Part shown: positions 45,613 to 55,980 of the stretch, piece after piece
How positions within the stretch are numbered: the stretch's first letter is position 1
Layout of the letters: every line of letters begins with the position of its first letter
Assembly: GCA_007115705.1 (NCBI GenBank)
Contig: QXEO01001045.1
Span: forward strand, 62,001 to 126,000
Direction: 5' to 3'
Source of the DNA: Dactylis glomerata
Lineage: Eukaryota > Streptophyta > Magnoliopsida > Poales > Poaceae
DNA: 64,000 nt
Translations under genes and position numbers: made by a program
The notes under the pieces: generated by a model
Seen by the model: the letters and a program-made list of their open reading frames with translations, nothing else
Database searches by the model: none
What the model was told of the DNA's origin: nothing

Positions 45613-46670
45613 ATAATCCACCCTCCGGATGTCATCCGAGCAACCATTGGGTATTAAGTTGCAAGCAACAGATTATCGCCTTAAGCAAAGTGTGTAATGT
45701 AAACCATACAAATGTCCTTGAACACAAGATTGTTGTTTTCTCCCTAGTAGCAACAGCACATCTACAACTTTAGAGGTTTCTGTCACTCCCCCAAGTTACT
45801 AGGGGCATGAACCCACTATCGAGCATAAATACTCTCTCTTGGAGTCACTAGCATCTACTCGGCCAAGATATCTTTAAGCAACGGAGAGCATGCAAGATCA
45901 TAAACAACATAGAGATAACATAAAAATGATAAATCAATAGATCAACTTGACAAAGTACCAATATTCATCGGATCCCAATAAACACAACATGTAGAATTAC
46001 ACAATGATGATCTTGATCATGATAGGCAGCTCACAAGATCTAAACATGAAGCACATGGAGGAGATGACAACCATCTAGCTACTGCTATGGACCCGTAGTC
46101 CAAGGTAGACTACTCACACATCACTCCGGAGGCGGGCATGGTGATGAAGAAGACCTCCGGTGGTGATTCCCCTCTCCGACAGGGTGCCGGGAAGAGCTTC
46201 TGGACCCTCCCGATCTCGCGTCGACGATGGCGGCGGCTTACAGTATGTTTCATAGCAAATTGATCGGGGCTTTTAGGTTTTCCCGTCGAGGGGAATATAT
46301 AGACAGAAGGGCAGTGTCAGGAGGTGGACCAGGGGCCCACACCACACAATGGCACGGCCAGGGGGTGGCCCGCGCCATGGGGTGGTGTGGCCGCCTCCTG
46401 GCACCCCTCCGTCCCTTCTTTGGACTCCGTGACGCTTTGGGAAAAATAGGAACTTTGGCTTTTGTTTCGTCCAATTCCGAGAATATTTCCTATGTAGCTT
46501 TTCTGAAACACAAAAATAGCAGAAACAGGGAACTGACACTGTGGCGTCTCGTTAATAGGTTAGTTCTGTAAAATGCATGAAAACGCCACGAAGTGTAACA
46601 AAACACAAAGCAAATGGTGTATAAACAAGCATGGAGCATCAAAAATTATAGATATGTTTGAGATGTATCA
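45613..46670 (-). repeat. 5' LTR of C, outer (5') piece
   Basis: The LTR start (minus strand TGATACATCTC) is at 46670. The piece ends at the ATAAT duplication of S. GC-rich promoter part around 46300-46420, with a TATATA motif on the minus strand near 46295. Confidence 0.88.
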
Positions 46671-46729
46671 CTGTGCTCATCATACCTTCCTCTTGGGGTT
46701 CCCAACTGGGTGCCTACCACGCACCATCA
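46671..46729 (+). mobile_element. F: tail of an older LTR into which C inserted
   Basis: 59 bp matching the last bases of LTR A (TGTGCTCATCATACC through CTTGGGGTTCCCAACTGGGT to GCACCATCA). No primer site follows, so it is a 3' LTR or solo LTR. Its 5' part must lie left of the window, beyond C. Confidence 0.75.
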
Positions 46730-48053
46730 ATGGCTAGTTAGATTTGTTGCTCAGTTTTGGTAGGTGATTTTTACAAGGATATTGATTTGGACAACAGATT
46801 CTTGAATATTGATTATTGTTAAGAGACTATTTTTTGTAATTATGTTTTAGTTATTAATTGCGGGAGGATGCTGATAGTGAGATGAATGACAGTCTACGGT
46901 GTTAAATGATTACTGATAGATGATGTGATTTCAGGAGGATAATTTAATGACTGTTTATAGAAGCTGGACACTTGTAAAGCCAGTCTAGAAAATAATTCGC
47001 CAAAGGTGTCTCCAGCCTTCAAATTTTTATAACATGATTATTTTCCTGCTTATTGTACTTTTGGCATGTAGAAAGACCTTGATATTCATACCAATAAATA
47101 AGGAGGAGCGTATAACAATGTTAATAACGAGGTGCGTATAACAATGTAATTGAGACAATCACATTGCACGTATGATAGCTATATAGAAATATTCGATTGT
47201 AATATCTTTTTTGTAAAGTATTTAAACTTAGAAATTTTGTATTTGATGGTTTATATTATGATAATAGATTGAAAGTGTGCATTAGACGTATGATTAATAC
47301 ATTATATCATTGTTTGAAATCAAGTATTAACTAAATTTATTTTGAAATATTTATTTTCTTATTATCGCTTCTATATAGGTGTCCCTCACTGTGGTTGGTC
47401 ATTAAATGATAGCTCCCCTACTTATTTTATCGAGATAAATGATCATGCAGTGATAGCGGAGACATGGTATGGAAATAGATAGCGGAGAGCTCGAGACACG
47501 AGTAATAGAGGGGACCAAAATGGTGAATACATAGTGATGTGTTTTAGTTAATTAAAACGTGTGTTTTCACCTGCATACTAACTAGTACTATGTGATGAGA
47601 CGTCAGAAAAGTGTGGACTAAGAATAAAGAAAGGAGGATAGTATTTTACCCAAGTAAGAATGGGGAGATAAAATAGGCCGAGAATTTGGCCAAAGTGGGA
47701 TATAATAAAATATTTCTAATTAATTAGAAAAGATTGGTAAGATCCAAAATACAAAAACATCTCCCAAAAAATCTAGTAAGATCAAGAAAAATTAAATATG
47801 CCCAAATGAAGATACAGTTATATTATCTTAAGTTACTAGATATGGTTAAAGAAAAATAACCAAACTATAATGAAGTTAAGGATGTCCTAAAACTGATTTA
47901 TCTCCCTTAACTCTTATTAACTGCTTGTGAACTTGTGTATGTATTTGATAGTCAAGTAACTGAGGGATCCTTAAAGCGAAATATATATACAATTTTAATT
48001 TCATGAAATATCTAGTAAAATATTCATTAGAGATAATATTTTCATTTCATTTA
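46730..48053. other. AT-rich intergenic DNA
   Basis: No supported gene, LTR or tRNA. A GCGTATAACAATGT motif occurs twice near 47108-47145. This is the first apparently non-LTR DNA right of the nest. Confidence 0.6.
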
Positions 48054-48230
48054 TCTATACCTAATAATAAAGTACGTAAGGTTTCCGTCATCAACCATTT
48101 TTTTGACAAATTTACCCTCCATTGTTCAGATAAATTACCCACCGTGCCACCCGTAAGTTGTACCGGTTCAATTAGGTTTGGTCTATCCCGTCGTCCGCGT
48201 CTGGTGAGACCGATCACTGGTGTAGGCCTC

Positions 48231-48709
48231 CTTTTTTTTGAGAAAACCCGAGCTTTATTGATCTAAAACATTGTTCTGAATACAAAGACCGTCAGGTGGC
48301 TGTAATAACCAAACTTGGCGCCCAAAACCAGCAGAAACAGAAAAGCGAGCTAGCCTATGAGCCTCCATGTTGGATAGTCTGTTCTCATGAACAAAAGTGG
48401 CCTCCTGCATACGATCAGCGGCCTCCTTTATCTCTGCAAGGATCATGCTGTAGCTCCCTGCATAGGCTTGGTTCATGTTGTTCACAACAGCGAGGCAGTC
48501 CGTAGCTATTGTTGTATTTTGAACCTGCAAATCACTGGCCAAAGCCAGCGCCTCCTGACAGGCCATCGCCTCCAGCACAGTCGGATCCGAAATTTCTGAA
48601 ATTGTCAGGCTTGAGGCTCCCAGGAAGTTACCCGCCTCATCTCTGCATACTACAGCTACCGCGCCCCCCCCCCCTTTCTGTCTTTGACACCGCGGCGTCG
48701 ACGTTTAAC
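48231..48709 (-). pseudogene. 5'-truncated LINE remnant: RNase H domain
   Basis: Minus strand; T run at about 48232-48239 marks a poly(A) tail. It encodes about 150 residues of the plant LINE-type RNase H domain: KLNVDAA (first catalytic Asp), AVVCRDEAGNFLGA, LEAMACQEALALA (Glu), IATDCLAVV (Asp), and HENRLSNMEAHRLARF. It ends at a stop at 48255. An 11-base C/G run (48664-48674) puts the first strand of the domain out of frame, so it is broken. It stops abruptly at the inverted repeat. No reverse transcriptase precedes it. Confidence 0.75.
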
Positions 48710-48746
48710 TTCACCCGTTAAACGTCGACGCCGCGGTGTCAAAGAC
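48680..48746. repeat. Perfect 30-bp inverted repeat with 7-bp spacer
   Basis: Arms 48680-48709 and 48717-48746 are perfectly complementary; spacer TTCACCC at 48710-48716. The left arm is the start of the LINE RNase H reading frame; the right arm is its reverse copy. It would form a stable hairpin in DNA or RNA. Confidence 0.96.
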
Positions 48747-49233
48747 TAAGTGGTGTGCTTCGTTTCCACCGTTCGATTGTTGGATATGGGCTAGCCCAGT
48801 CAAGAATTAGCGCTAAGCGCCAATCGCACGCCACCGTCCGTCGCCCGCGACGAAGTCCTGCCATCGCACGAGTTAGGCCTTCGCTTTGTGATCGATCCGG
48901 TTTTTATAGGTTTTGTTTCATGGGTAGCTGGGCTCCGTTCGATTGTTATACACGATCGCTCGTGTGAGAGCGCACGAAGACCCGTGGCAGCCGGCCACCG
49001 TGTGCCCGGCGCGTTTTAACGAGGAGAGCGTTCCAACGAGGAGAGCGTTGTCTTCCTGTCCACGTGATGAAAGGATCTGCTCAGTAGTGCTCTGCGGATC
49101 TCCCACGGCCAGCTCTATGGTCTGGTTTAGGCCTGATGGTACGACACTGCCGACGACGGCAGTCAGATCAGAGCCTCGCCGATCTGTATGAGATGTTTAA
49201 TCGCACGACGTCACACATGACAGCGGCTGGACG

Positions 49234-49554
49234 ATGCACATCTCGCTCTTCCACGCGTCGACGCTGCTGCTCCTAGATGATCCGATCCGGACCAAAGATA
49301 TAAAACTCCGTGCGATGCTTCCTTGGTCGCTGCATTGCCATGACTTCCTGAACACCGTGTGCAGCGACATGGTACATCTCCATGACAGGAGCCTCCACCT
49401 CTACTTACAACGGGTACTAAGCCCGCCACTCACGGACTCCAACATGACCGGAGGAGGCTATCGCCGGCCCGTTGTGGAGGGTGCACTCATGCGACTTGTT
49501 GGAAAGAAGGTGTCTTCCCTGAAGCAATCCAATCAGAAAGGAGGCGTCTTCTGA
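49234..49554 (+). CDS. Short open frame in GC-rich DNA, unknown
   Basis: 106 codons from ATG 49234 to TGA 49552. I do not recognise it: no signal peptide, no domain. The surrounding 48750-49560 is CpG- and GC-rich, unlike the AT-rich flanks, and looks like captured gene sequence. It may be a chance frame within a gene fragment. Confidence 0.22.
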   Translation: MHISLFHASTLLLLDDPIRTKDIKLRAMLPWSLHCHDFLNTVCSDMVHLHDRSLHLYLQRVLSPPLTDSNMTGGGYRRPVVEGALMRLVGKKVSSLKQSNQKGGVF

Positions 49555-50837
49555 AGCCGTACAGCCAGAAAGGCGGCAACATTACTTATCCTATGGAAGT
49601 TTTTCTCGATAAAGCCGTGCACGAACGGAAGTACAGGGGCTTTCACTAGCAAGGATTTTTCGTTGAAGATGGCAGGCAAGCACGCTTCTTTTTTTTGAAG
49701 TCGTGCCCCGCTAGGGCATCAATGCCGAGGAAGATATTCTGACGATGGTAACAGTCTTCATGACACGCACATGATTTTTCCTGATCTCTGAATTTCAGAG
49801 GAGAACTAAGAAGGGCCAGGAGTACTGTTTCGAGCAAGATGGACAAATAGAAGTAGCTGGGCACATGCTTCTCTGAAGAGGATATTGGAGACAAAGACTT
49901 CGACTGGAGCACTTAAGAGGAATTTGATGACGATCGTGTCATCCTCTCCACAGCTGACTTCAGTTGGTTTTGGACAGGGCAAACGCGAAGTACAACAGAT
50001 TCATTGAGGGGTTGGGTGCTCTCAAGAAAACAATGTTGATTAACGATTAAACCGCGGCTGATTTTGTCTATTTTGATGATGAAGAGGTCGTTTATGAGTA
50101 AGATTGAGGTTGCTCTGTAATCAAATGATTTGAGATGAGGATGTACTTGCTCAGTCTACAAATGCAATGCTTACCTATGGAAGGCACGTAGGTAGACACT
50201 TTTATGTCAAATGCTTTGTCTTCATAGCTTACAACAGATCTGTAACATGATTCATTCTGCCATCAAAACTGTCGTGCAACTACAAAAGAGCATGGCAAAG
50301 TATAAATCATCTTCTGAAAACTATCCATCTTCATCCACTTCAATTTGATTGATGCACCAGGCTACCGACCGCTTGTTTTGAATTGAACTTGTCTAACTTT
50401 GTGTTTATCTGAAATTGTGATCATCTTAATTCTGCCTGACTTCTTTTGTGGATTTTTAAAAATCTGCTTTCTACTTTTCTAGAATTTTCTGAGTCCAACA
50501 AGCTGCTCTAAGCTGCACCAAAGTACTGTCAGTAAATGGCTATGTGTTTGTTGTTACATTTCACCTTTCGAACTTCTTTTAATTTTTAGATCATAAATTT
50601 ATCATCCGCATATTTAGGTCTAAAAAAGTTTGCCCATTGCAACGCATGGGCATTTGTGCTATATCGATGATGTTCATTATTTTATTTATATTTGGCATTA
50701 GTTTTGCTTAACTTATAAAAAAAGTATAGTTTACATACCTAACAAATAATATCAATACATGCTTATTTGAATTGCACCCATGTACATACTAGACCCAATA
50801 TACATGTTGAATGTCAAATATTGCATGGAAGATTAAA

Positions 50838-51338
50838 CACAAATGATATGTTGACAAAAAAAATCTTTGTTTAATTCTCTGGCTGCATTATCCGTGAAAC
50901 ATGTTCACAAGAGACCACCATGCATCTCTTCATTGAATGTAGCTTGAGGTAGAACATCTGGTGGGCGATTGGATTTGAATGGAACTTTGATTTGGAGATA
51001 AATAATATGATCATGGAAGCCAATAACAGATACTCTCACAATTTCTTGATGGAAATCATTATAACTGGCTGCTATAGCCTATGGGAGCAAAGAAATGATG
51101 CCATTTTTAAGGTAGTCTACCCTAATATCTAGAGATGTGTAATTAGATTTAAATCCTTCATCATGCTTAACATGCATAGAGCTAAGCCTAGTCTTAAGGA
51201 GTGCATGCAATCCTGGTTAGACACTATGATATTGTAATAAGTTGAAACCTCTCTACCATATGTAAATACCCCACTCTTTTTATAAATAAAAATGACACAG
51301 TAGGTAGTCTTTCCCTACTGTAATTGTGTAAAAAACAT
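50838..51338 (+). pseudogene. LINE 3' end: C-terminal zinc-binding region of ORF2 and 3' UTR
   Basis: Reads MLTKKIFV, then ETCSQETTMHLFIECSL, NIWWAIGFEW and LWEQRNDAIFK, the typical C-terminal zf-RVT region of plant LINE reverse transcriptase proteins. Three in-frame stops (near 50862, 50949 and 51130) and loss of the first Cys show decay. The frame ends TAA at 51235-51237. An AT-rich 3' UTR follows with CAGTAGGTAGTCTTTCCCTACTG, then a short A run near 51330. It is 5'-truncated. Confidence 0.72.
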
Positions 51339-51502
51339 TATTGCATTAGAGATGTCTTGTAGCCAGAATCAATTCAAAATATAAATGTGTACAATATAGC
51401 TTTAAATATTTGGTGAAATGGATTTTGTTTCTCTACATGTCCTAATAAATGCCTAATTAAACATATACTATAAATGTCTTAATTATGTATACTACAAATA
51501 TT

Positions 51503-51660
51503 GGTAGAAATATATGCTAAAATATCAGAATCTTTATTAATAAATATGCATTAATATGACACCTATATCCAGCCTGGATGTGTGTGAATGGTCAAAATTG
51601 GTAGAAGTATATGCTTAAAATTAATAAATATGCATTAATATGGTAGAAATATATGCTAAA
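51503..51660 (+). promoter_or_regulatory. Repeated AT-rich module upstream of the lipid-transfer gene
   Basis: GGTAGAARTATATGCTAAAA occurs at 51503-51522, 51600-51620 (one extra T) and 51641-51660. AATAAATATGCATTAATATG occurs twice between them. It ends about 35 bp before the TATA box. Possible promoter duplication, or a small MITE-like fragment. Confidence 0.55.
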
Positions 51661-51695
51661 AATTTCATGCAGTTGTATTTTATCACTAGTGCGCT

Positions 51696-51703
51696 TATAT
51701 AAA
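51696..51703 (+). promoter_or_regulatory. TATA box of the lipid-transfer-type gene
   Basis: TATATAAA 99 bp before the ATG; transcription would start near 51730. Confidence 0.65.
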
Positions 51704-51801
51704 CTCAGGCACCCCATTCAGGAGACACAAAAAATAAATCTAATTTAAACATCTAAGAAAGAGGTATTCACAGTAGTTGCTACTAGTAGTAGTAGTTCAT
51801 T

Positions 51802-52219
51802 ATGGCAAAACTTCTTGGTTTGTTGTTAGTCCTCGTGTTTGTTCATGTTGCGAGGGCAGAAGATTGTACCGTCAACCTACAGGGGCTAATCCAAGAGTGT
51901 AGAAAGTATGTAATATTTCCTGCAAACCCAAAGATACCTCCTTCAGATGCATGTTGTGGTGTGATCCGAAAGGCAAATGTACCATGCTTATGCTCCAAGC
52001 TCAACAAGGAGATCGAGAAGATTGTGTGCATGGAGAAGGTCATGTATGTCGCCGATTACTGCAAGAATCCTCTCAAACCCGACTCAGTTTGTGGTAGTAA
52101 GTATTATATATATATTTAACATGTCTTATGTACTAGTAATATATGTTGTGAGATGTGCATAGTGTGTATTTACTTATGATATTTTTACAGGTTACCATGT
52201 TCCTCCACTAGGCCAATAG
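51802..52219 (+). CDS. Secreted lipid-transfer-type protein (8-cysteine motif), two exons
   Basis: Exons 51802-52096 and 52191-52219 join in frame to give 107 residues. Residues 1-19 are a signal peptide (MAKLLGLLLVLVFVHVARA). The mature protein has the nsLTP / 2S-albumin superfamily pattern: C22, C33, C51-C52, C62-L-C64, C87 and C97, plus an extra C76. It ends GSYHVPPLGQ after splicing. Proteins of this family bind lipids in a hydrophobic pocket held by four disulfides and are secreted to the cell wall; several (DIR1-like) act in defence signalling. The intron just after the last Cys is usual for such genes. TATA box and AATAAA are correctly placed. It is the only intact host gene I can support. 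The exact subfamily is uncertain. Confidence 0.88.
52097..52190 (+). other. Intron of the lipid-transfer-type gene
   Basis: 94 bp, GTAAGT donor at 52097 and TTTTTACAG acceptor ending at 52190, phase 1. Unspliced, the frame would end at a TAA at 52117-52119 with a non-homologous YYIYI tail. Confidence 0.85.
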
Positions 52220-52330
52220 ATGGAGGTTTTTGGCTAATCACAAGGAGAAATATTGGATGTAATTGATAGGTCTTTGCCTTGATCATTTGCTTTCGCTTTC
52301 GCAATATGTGTAACCTGTGAGATTCTGTTC

Positions 52331-52336
52331 AATAAA
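52331..52336 (+). terminator. Polyadenylation signal of the lipid-transfer-type gene
   Basis: AATAAA, 112 bp after the stop codon. Confidence 0.6.
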
Positions 52337-52339
52337 TTT

Positions 52340-53772
52340 AGGTCGAGCAATTCTTAGGCTTTGTGGATGGTTGACTAATAAATATTTCTCCTCAAATTTT
52401 ATTCATATTATTTGTTTGCTATCTAATTTTGTACCAGCATTTCTTTGTGGTTTTGTACCCTTTTTCCCTTCGACATAAGATGTCTTTCTTATTTCAAATA
52501 TGGTGATCAGTCATTTGTTATTTTGTAACATTGCCATATTCAAAGTTTTAGAGTTGGGCAATTGAACATGTTTCTTGTACATCTCACAAATGACCAAGCA
52601 AAAGTGAATATATTCATAACATTGATAAAAGGTTATGATGTCTCTGAAACAATATAAGGTCTGATTATATAAATTGTTTGGAAACATTTAATTTGGTCAA
52701 GTTATGTTCAAGTATACTAGAGAAATCATACTTTGTCCGGTTAGACAAGAACATTGTTTCCCTTGCAATTAAAATAAAGAGAAATAATAATGTGTGCATT
52801 TAAAATAGAGAGAAAGAGTAACTTTGGTCAGTGACGGATGTGTCGGTATTAGTAGTGTAGTTGAGTAGATACAATAAATAAAAATGTACAAGTTGTACCT
52901 ATGCACATATAGAACAAGAGGCGTGCACCCATGAGGCTAATAATGTGAATAGTGTCTGCCCACTCGTTCCAAGCCTCCCGATGATGGACCTCGATCAACT
53001 CTGTTAGAAGTTGGTCTTTACTTTGTAGAAGAATTTGAATCACAATATAACATTGGTGTAAACCTAAATAAATCATCTAACTCAACTAAATTACATAAAA
53101 AATTCCTCCACCGATATGGAAGTACTTGCCTAACTGTTGTGGGATTTCCATTTGGTTTGCTCACCATGAATGACTTGACACAAATGGATAACACTTTCGG
53201 CTAGGTTTAGCTATCTCTAACAACTTCCTAGTATGCACAATGCTCGAATTTCATGTAGTATTTCGTGGTGTACACTATTCGGGGGCTTTAGATGCTCTTT
53301 AGATAAAAAAAATTAGGCTTGCAATACCTTTCAAACTTATGGGAGGAATAAAAGGTACAACAAGGTATCGTCTTAGGTAATCATTTTGAATGCTGAAATG
53401 GAATGTGTGAAACACCCCAAACATTAAGCTTTTCAGGAATGAAGATGAATATCCATATGCGATGCTCAAATATTGTATTGGCGACTATCTTATATGGTCA
53501 AAATGTTGCTGAAACGGGTCATGCAAATTCTGAATAAAATAGGGGTTGTCTTTGAAGTCCCCCTCTCCTATACATACTAGTAAATGTTTTACAAAGAAGA
53601 ACTCAAATCATCAATGCATTTACCATTGTTTGTTTGAAGTCCTTCCTAACAAACTCGATAATATGTTCAACATTCTGCTTTTCAATACTCTTGAGAAGAT
53701 TCACTCTCTTTTTTATTCCACCTGAGATCACTGCCCATATGTCCCAGTCCAAGAGACAACTCTAGGGGTTAT
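52340..53772. other. Intergenic DNA with possible degraded minus-strand coding remnant
   Basis: 52340-52830 is AT-rich with nothing recognisable. From about 52850 to 53760 the minus strand has several open stretches broken by stops (one 75 codons, 53076-52849) that look like an old protein-coding remnant. I could not assign it to a family. It ends at the start of element A; GTTAT (53768-53772) is the presumed left TSD of A. Confidence 0.4.
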
Positions 53773-54059
53773 TGATACGTCTCAAACGTATCTATAATTT
53801 TTGATACTCCATGCTTGTTAATACACCATTTGCTTTGTGTTTTGTTACACTTTGTGGGTTTTTTATGCATTTTCCGGAACTAACCTACTAACGAGACACC
53901 ACAATGCCAGTTCCCTATTTTCTGCTGTTTTTGTGTTCCAGAAAAGCTACACAGGAAATATTCTCGGAATTGGACGAAATAAAAGCCGAACCTCCTATTT
54001 TTCCCGAAGCATCGCGAAGTCCGAAGATGAGACGGAGGGGGCCAGGACCCGGCCACACC
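53773..54059 (+). repeat. 5' LTR of A, first piece
   Basis: 287 bp from the LTR start to the B insertion; ends in TSD ACACC (54055-54059). Confidence 0.9.
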
Positions 54060-55708
54060 TGATACGTCTCCAACGTATCTATAATTTTTGATGCTCCATG
54101 CTTGTTTTTACACCATTTGCCCAATGTTTCGTTACACTTTGTGGCACTTTTATGCATTTTCCGGAACTAACCTATTAACAAGTTGCCACAGTGCCAGTTC
54201 CCTGTTTTCTGCTGTTTTTGTGTTTCAAAAGTGATACACAAGAAATATTCTCGGAATTGGACGAAACAAGTTCCTGAAGTCTTATTTTGTCTGGGAGCTT
54301 CCAGAGATCCGAAGAGGAGTAGGAGAGGAGCCACAGGCCAGGCTCACACCAGGCTGGCGTGGCCCAGGCCCTGGCCACGCCGCCATGGTGTGAGGGGGCC
54401 TGGGGCCACTCCTGACATCGCCCCTTCGCCTATAAAGACCCCCCGACGGAAAAAACCTAAGTACCCGATCAATTTTATAGAAACACATCGCGATCCACCG
54501 CCGTCGTCGACCCGAGATCGGGAGGGTCCAGAAGCTCTTCCCGGCACCCTGCCGGAGAGGGGAATCGCCACCGGAGGTCTTCTTCATCGCCATGCTTGCC
54601 TCCGGAGCGATAAGTGAGTAGTCTACCTTGGACTATGGGTCCATAGCAGTAGCTAGATGGTTGTCTTCTCCACCATGTGCTTCATGTTTAGATCTCATGA
54701 GCTGCCCTACATGATTGAGATCACCGTTATGTAATTCTACATGTTTGGTTTGTTGGGATCCGATGAATATTGGTGTTATGATTGAGTTGCTATACTGAAA
54801 TATATCTTATGTCATCTCTATGTTGTTTATGGTCTTGCATGCTCTCCGTTGTTAGTAGCTATCTTGGCCGAGTAGTTGCTAGTGACTCCAAGAGGGGGTA
54901 TTTATGCTCGATAGTGGGTTCATGCCTCTATTTAACCTGGGGGAGTGACAGAAACCTCTAAGGTTGTAGATGTGCTGTTGCTACTAGGGAGAAAACAACA
55001 TTCATATGCTCAAGGGCATATGCTTTGTTTACATTACACACTTTGCTTAATGCAATTATCTGTTGTTCGCAACTTAATACTTGTGGAGTTCTCGGATTGA
55101 TTCGCCACAAGTGGATTATTAGTCATAGATGCAGTTGGATGGCGGTCTATGTATTTTGTTGTAATGCCCAGAGTAAATCTCATAGTGATCTTCTTGACAT
55201 ATCATGTTTATCTTTATTCTATCAATTGCCCAACTGTAATTTGTTTACCCAGCATGTGTTATTTATCTTATGGAGAGACACCACTAGTGAACTGTGGACC
55301 CCGGTCCTATTTCCATCATATTGCTATCACCTGTTTACTTTACTCGCACTGTTTACTTTACTCGCATACTTCTACTGTTTTCCACTCGATACGCTCATAA
55401 CCTTTGTTTCAAGCAAACCGATGAGATTGACAACCTCATCGCAAGTTCGGAACAAAGTACTTGGTTGTGTTGTGTGCAGGTTCCGCGTTGCAGCTAGCAA
55501 GCAAAGCTTGGACGAGGTGCCATATATAAATTGTCCGAAGCTGTCGCAAACTATCAAGCATCACCTTTAGTCGTAATTGTCTGCTCTTCTCCTGAACAAT
55601 TAAACCTTGGTTTCTTAACTGAGGGAAAACAAGCTGCTATACTCATCACACCTTCCTCTTGGGGTTCCCAACTGGCCGGTTATTTACTTCATCAAATCGG
55701 TAGCATCA
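54060..55708 (+). repeat. 5' LTR of B
   Basis: 1649 bp; TATAAAG at about 54431-54437; ends TAGCATCA. Confidence 0.94.
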
Positions 55709-55719
55709 AGCTTCTTTTC

Positions 55720-55736
55720 TGGCGCCGTTGCCGGGG
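55720..55736 (+). other. Primer-binding site of B, first copy (tRNA-Asp)
   Basis: TGGCGCCGTTGCCGGGG, eleven bases inside the LTR. Confidence 0.88.
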
Positions 55737-55802
55737 ATCGAAGAAGAAGCTCCCACATCAACTACACTTTCCCACGTCAACTTGGCGCAAGCAGTTCTTT
55801 TC

Positions 55803-55819
55803 TAGCGCCGTTGCCGGGG
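55803..55819 (+). other. Primer-binding site of B, second copy
   Basis: TAGCGCCGTTGCCGGGG, 83 bp after the first and with one mismatch. C has a similar duplicated site. Confidence 0.75.
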
Positions 55820-55980
55820 AAGAGTGGAAGACTTCTGCGAGGGGAGTTTTCGCACACACATCCTTTACTTTGTTTTATTATTTTGTTTTACTTTATTTAT
55901 TTTACCTGCATCGTTTTATATCAAAAACCCAAAAAAATTAGAATCCTTGGTAGTTGTTATTTCTTTACTTTTAGTTCATT

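Larger units (their letters stand above)
9019..46670 (-). mobile_element. C: non-autonomous gypsy-type element, heavily interrupted
   Basis: Minus strand. Its 5' LTR is complete but lies in three pieces: 46670-45613, 14541-14398 and 12816-12379 (about 1635 bp once insertions are removed). Internal sequence runs from 12378 leftwards to 9019, where insertion E cuts it; the 3' LTR is outside the window. The LTR opens TGATACATCTC and is homologous to those of A, B and D. It carries ORF-X. A Helitron and solo LTR S are inserted in its LTR. CTGTG (46671-46675) on its right flank is the presumed TSD. Confidence 0.85.
48054..50662 (+). mobile_element. Probable Helitron-like element carrying LINE and gene-like fragments
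   Basis: Left end ATTTA then TCTATACC (TC start after A at 48053), similar to the TCTATAATAC start of the Helitron at 12817-14397. Right end has a GCCCAT...ATGGGC hairpin (about 50630-50649) some 11 nt before a degenerate CTAT instead of CTAG. No Rep/helicase is visible. It contains a LINE RNase H pseudogene, a perfect inverted repeat and GC-rich gene-like sequence. The boundaries are less certain than for the first Helitron because no empty site is available. Confidence 0.42.

Noticed and set aside
52081..52119. Unspliced C-terminus of the lipid-transfer protein (ending at 52119)
   Set aside because: GTAAGT donor and TTTTTACAG acceptor give a spliced end (GSYHVPPLGQ) that fits the family; the unspliced tail does not.
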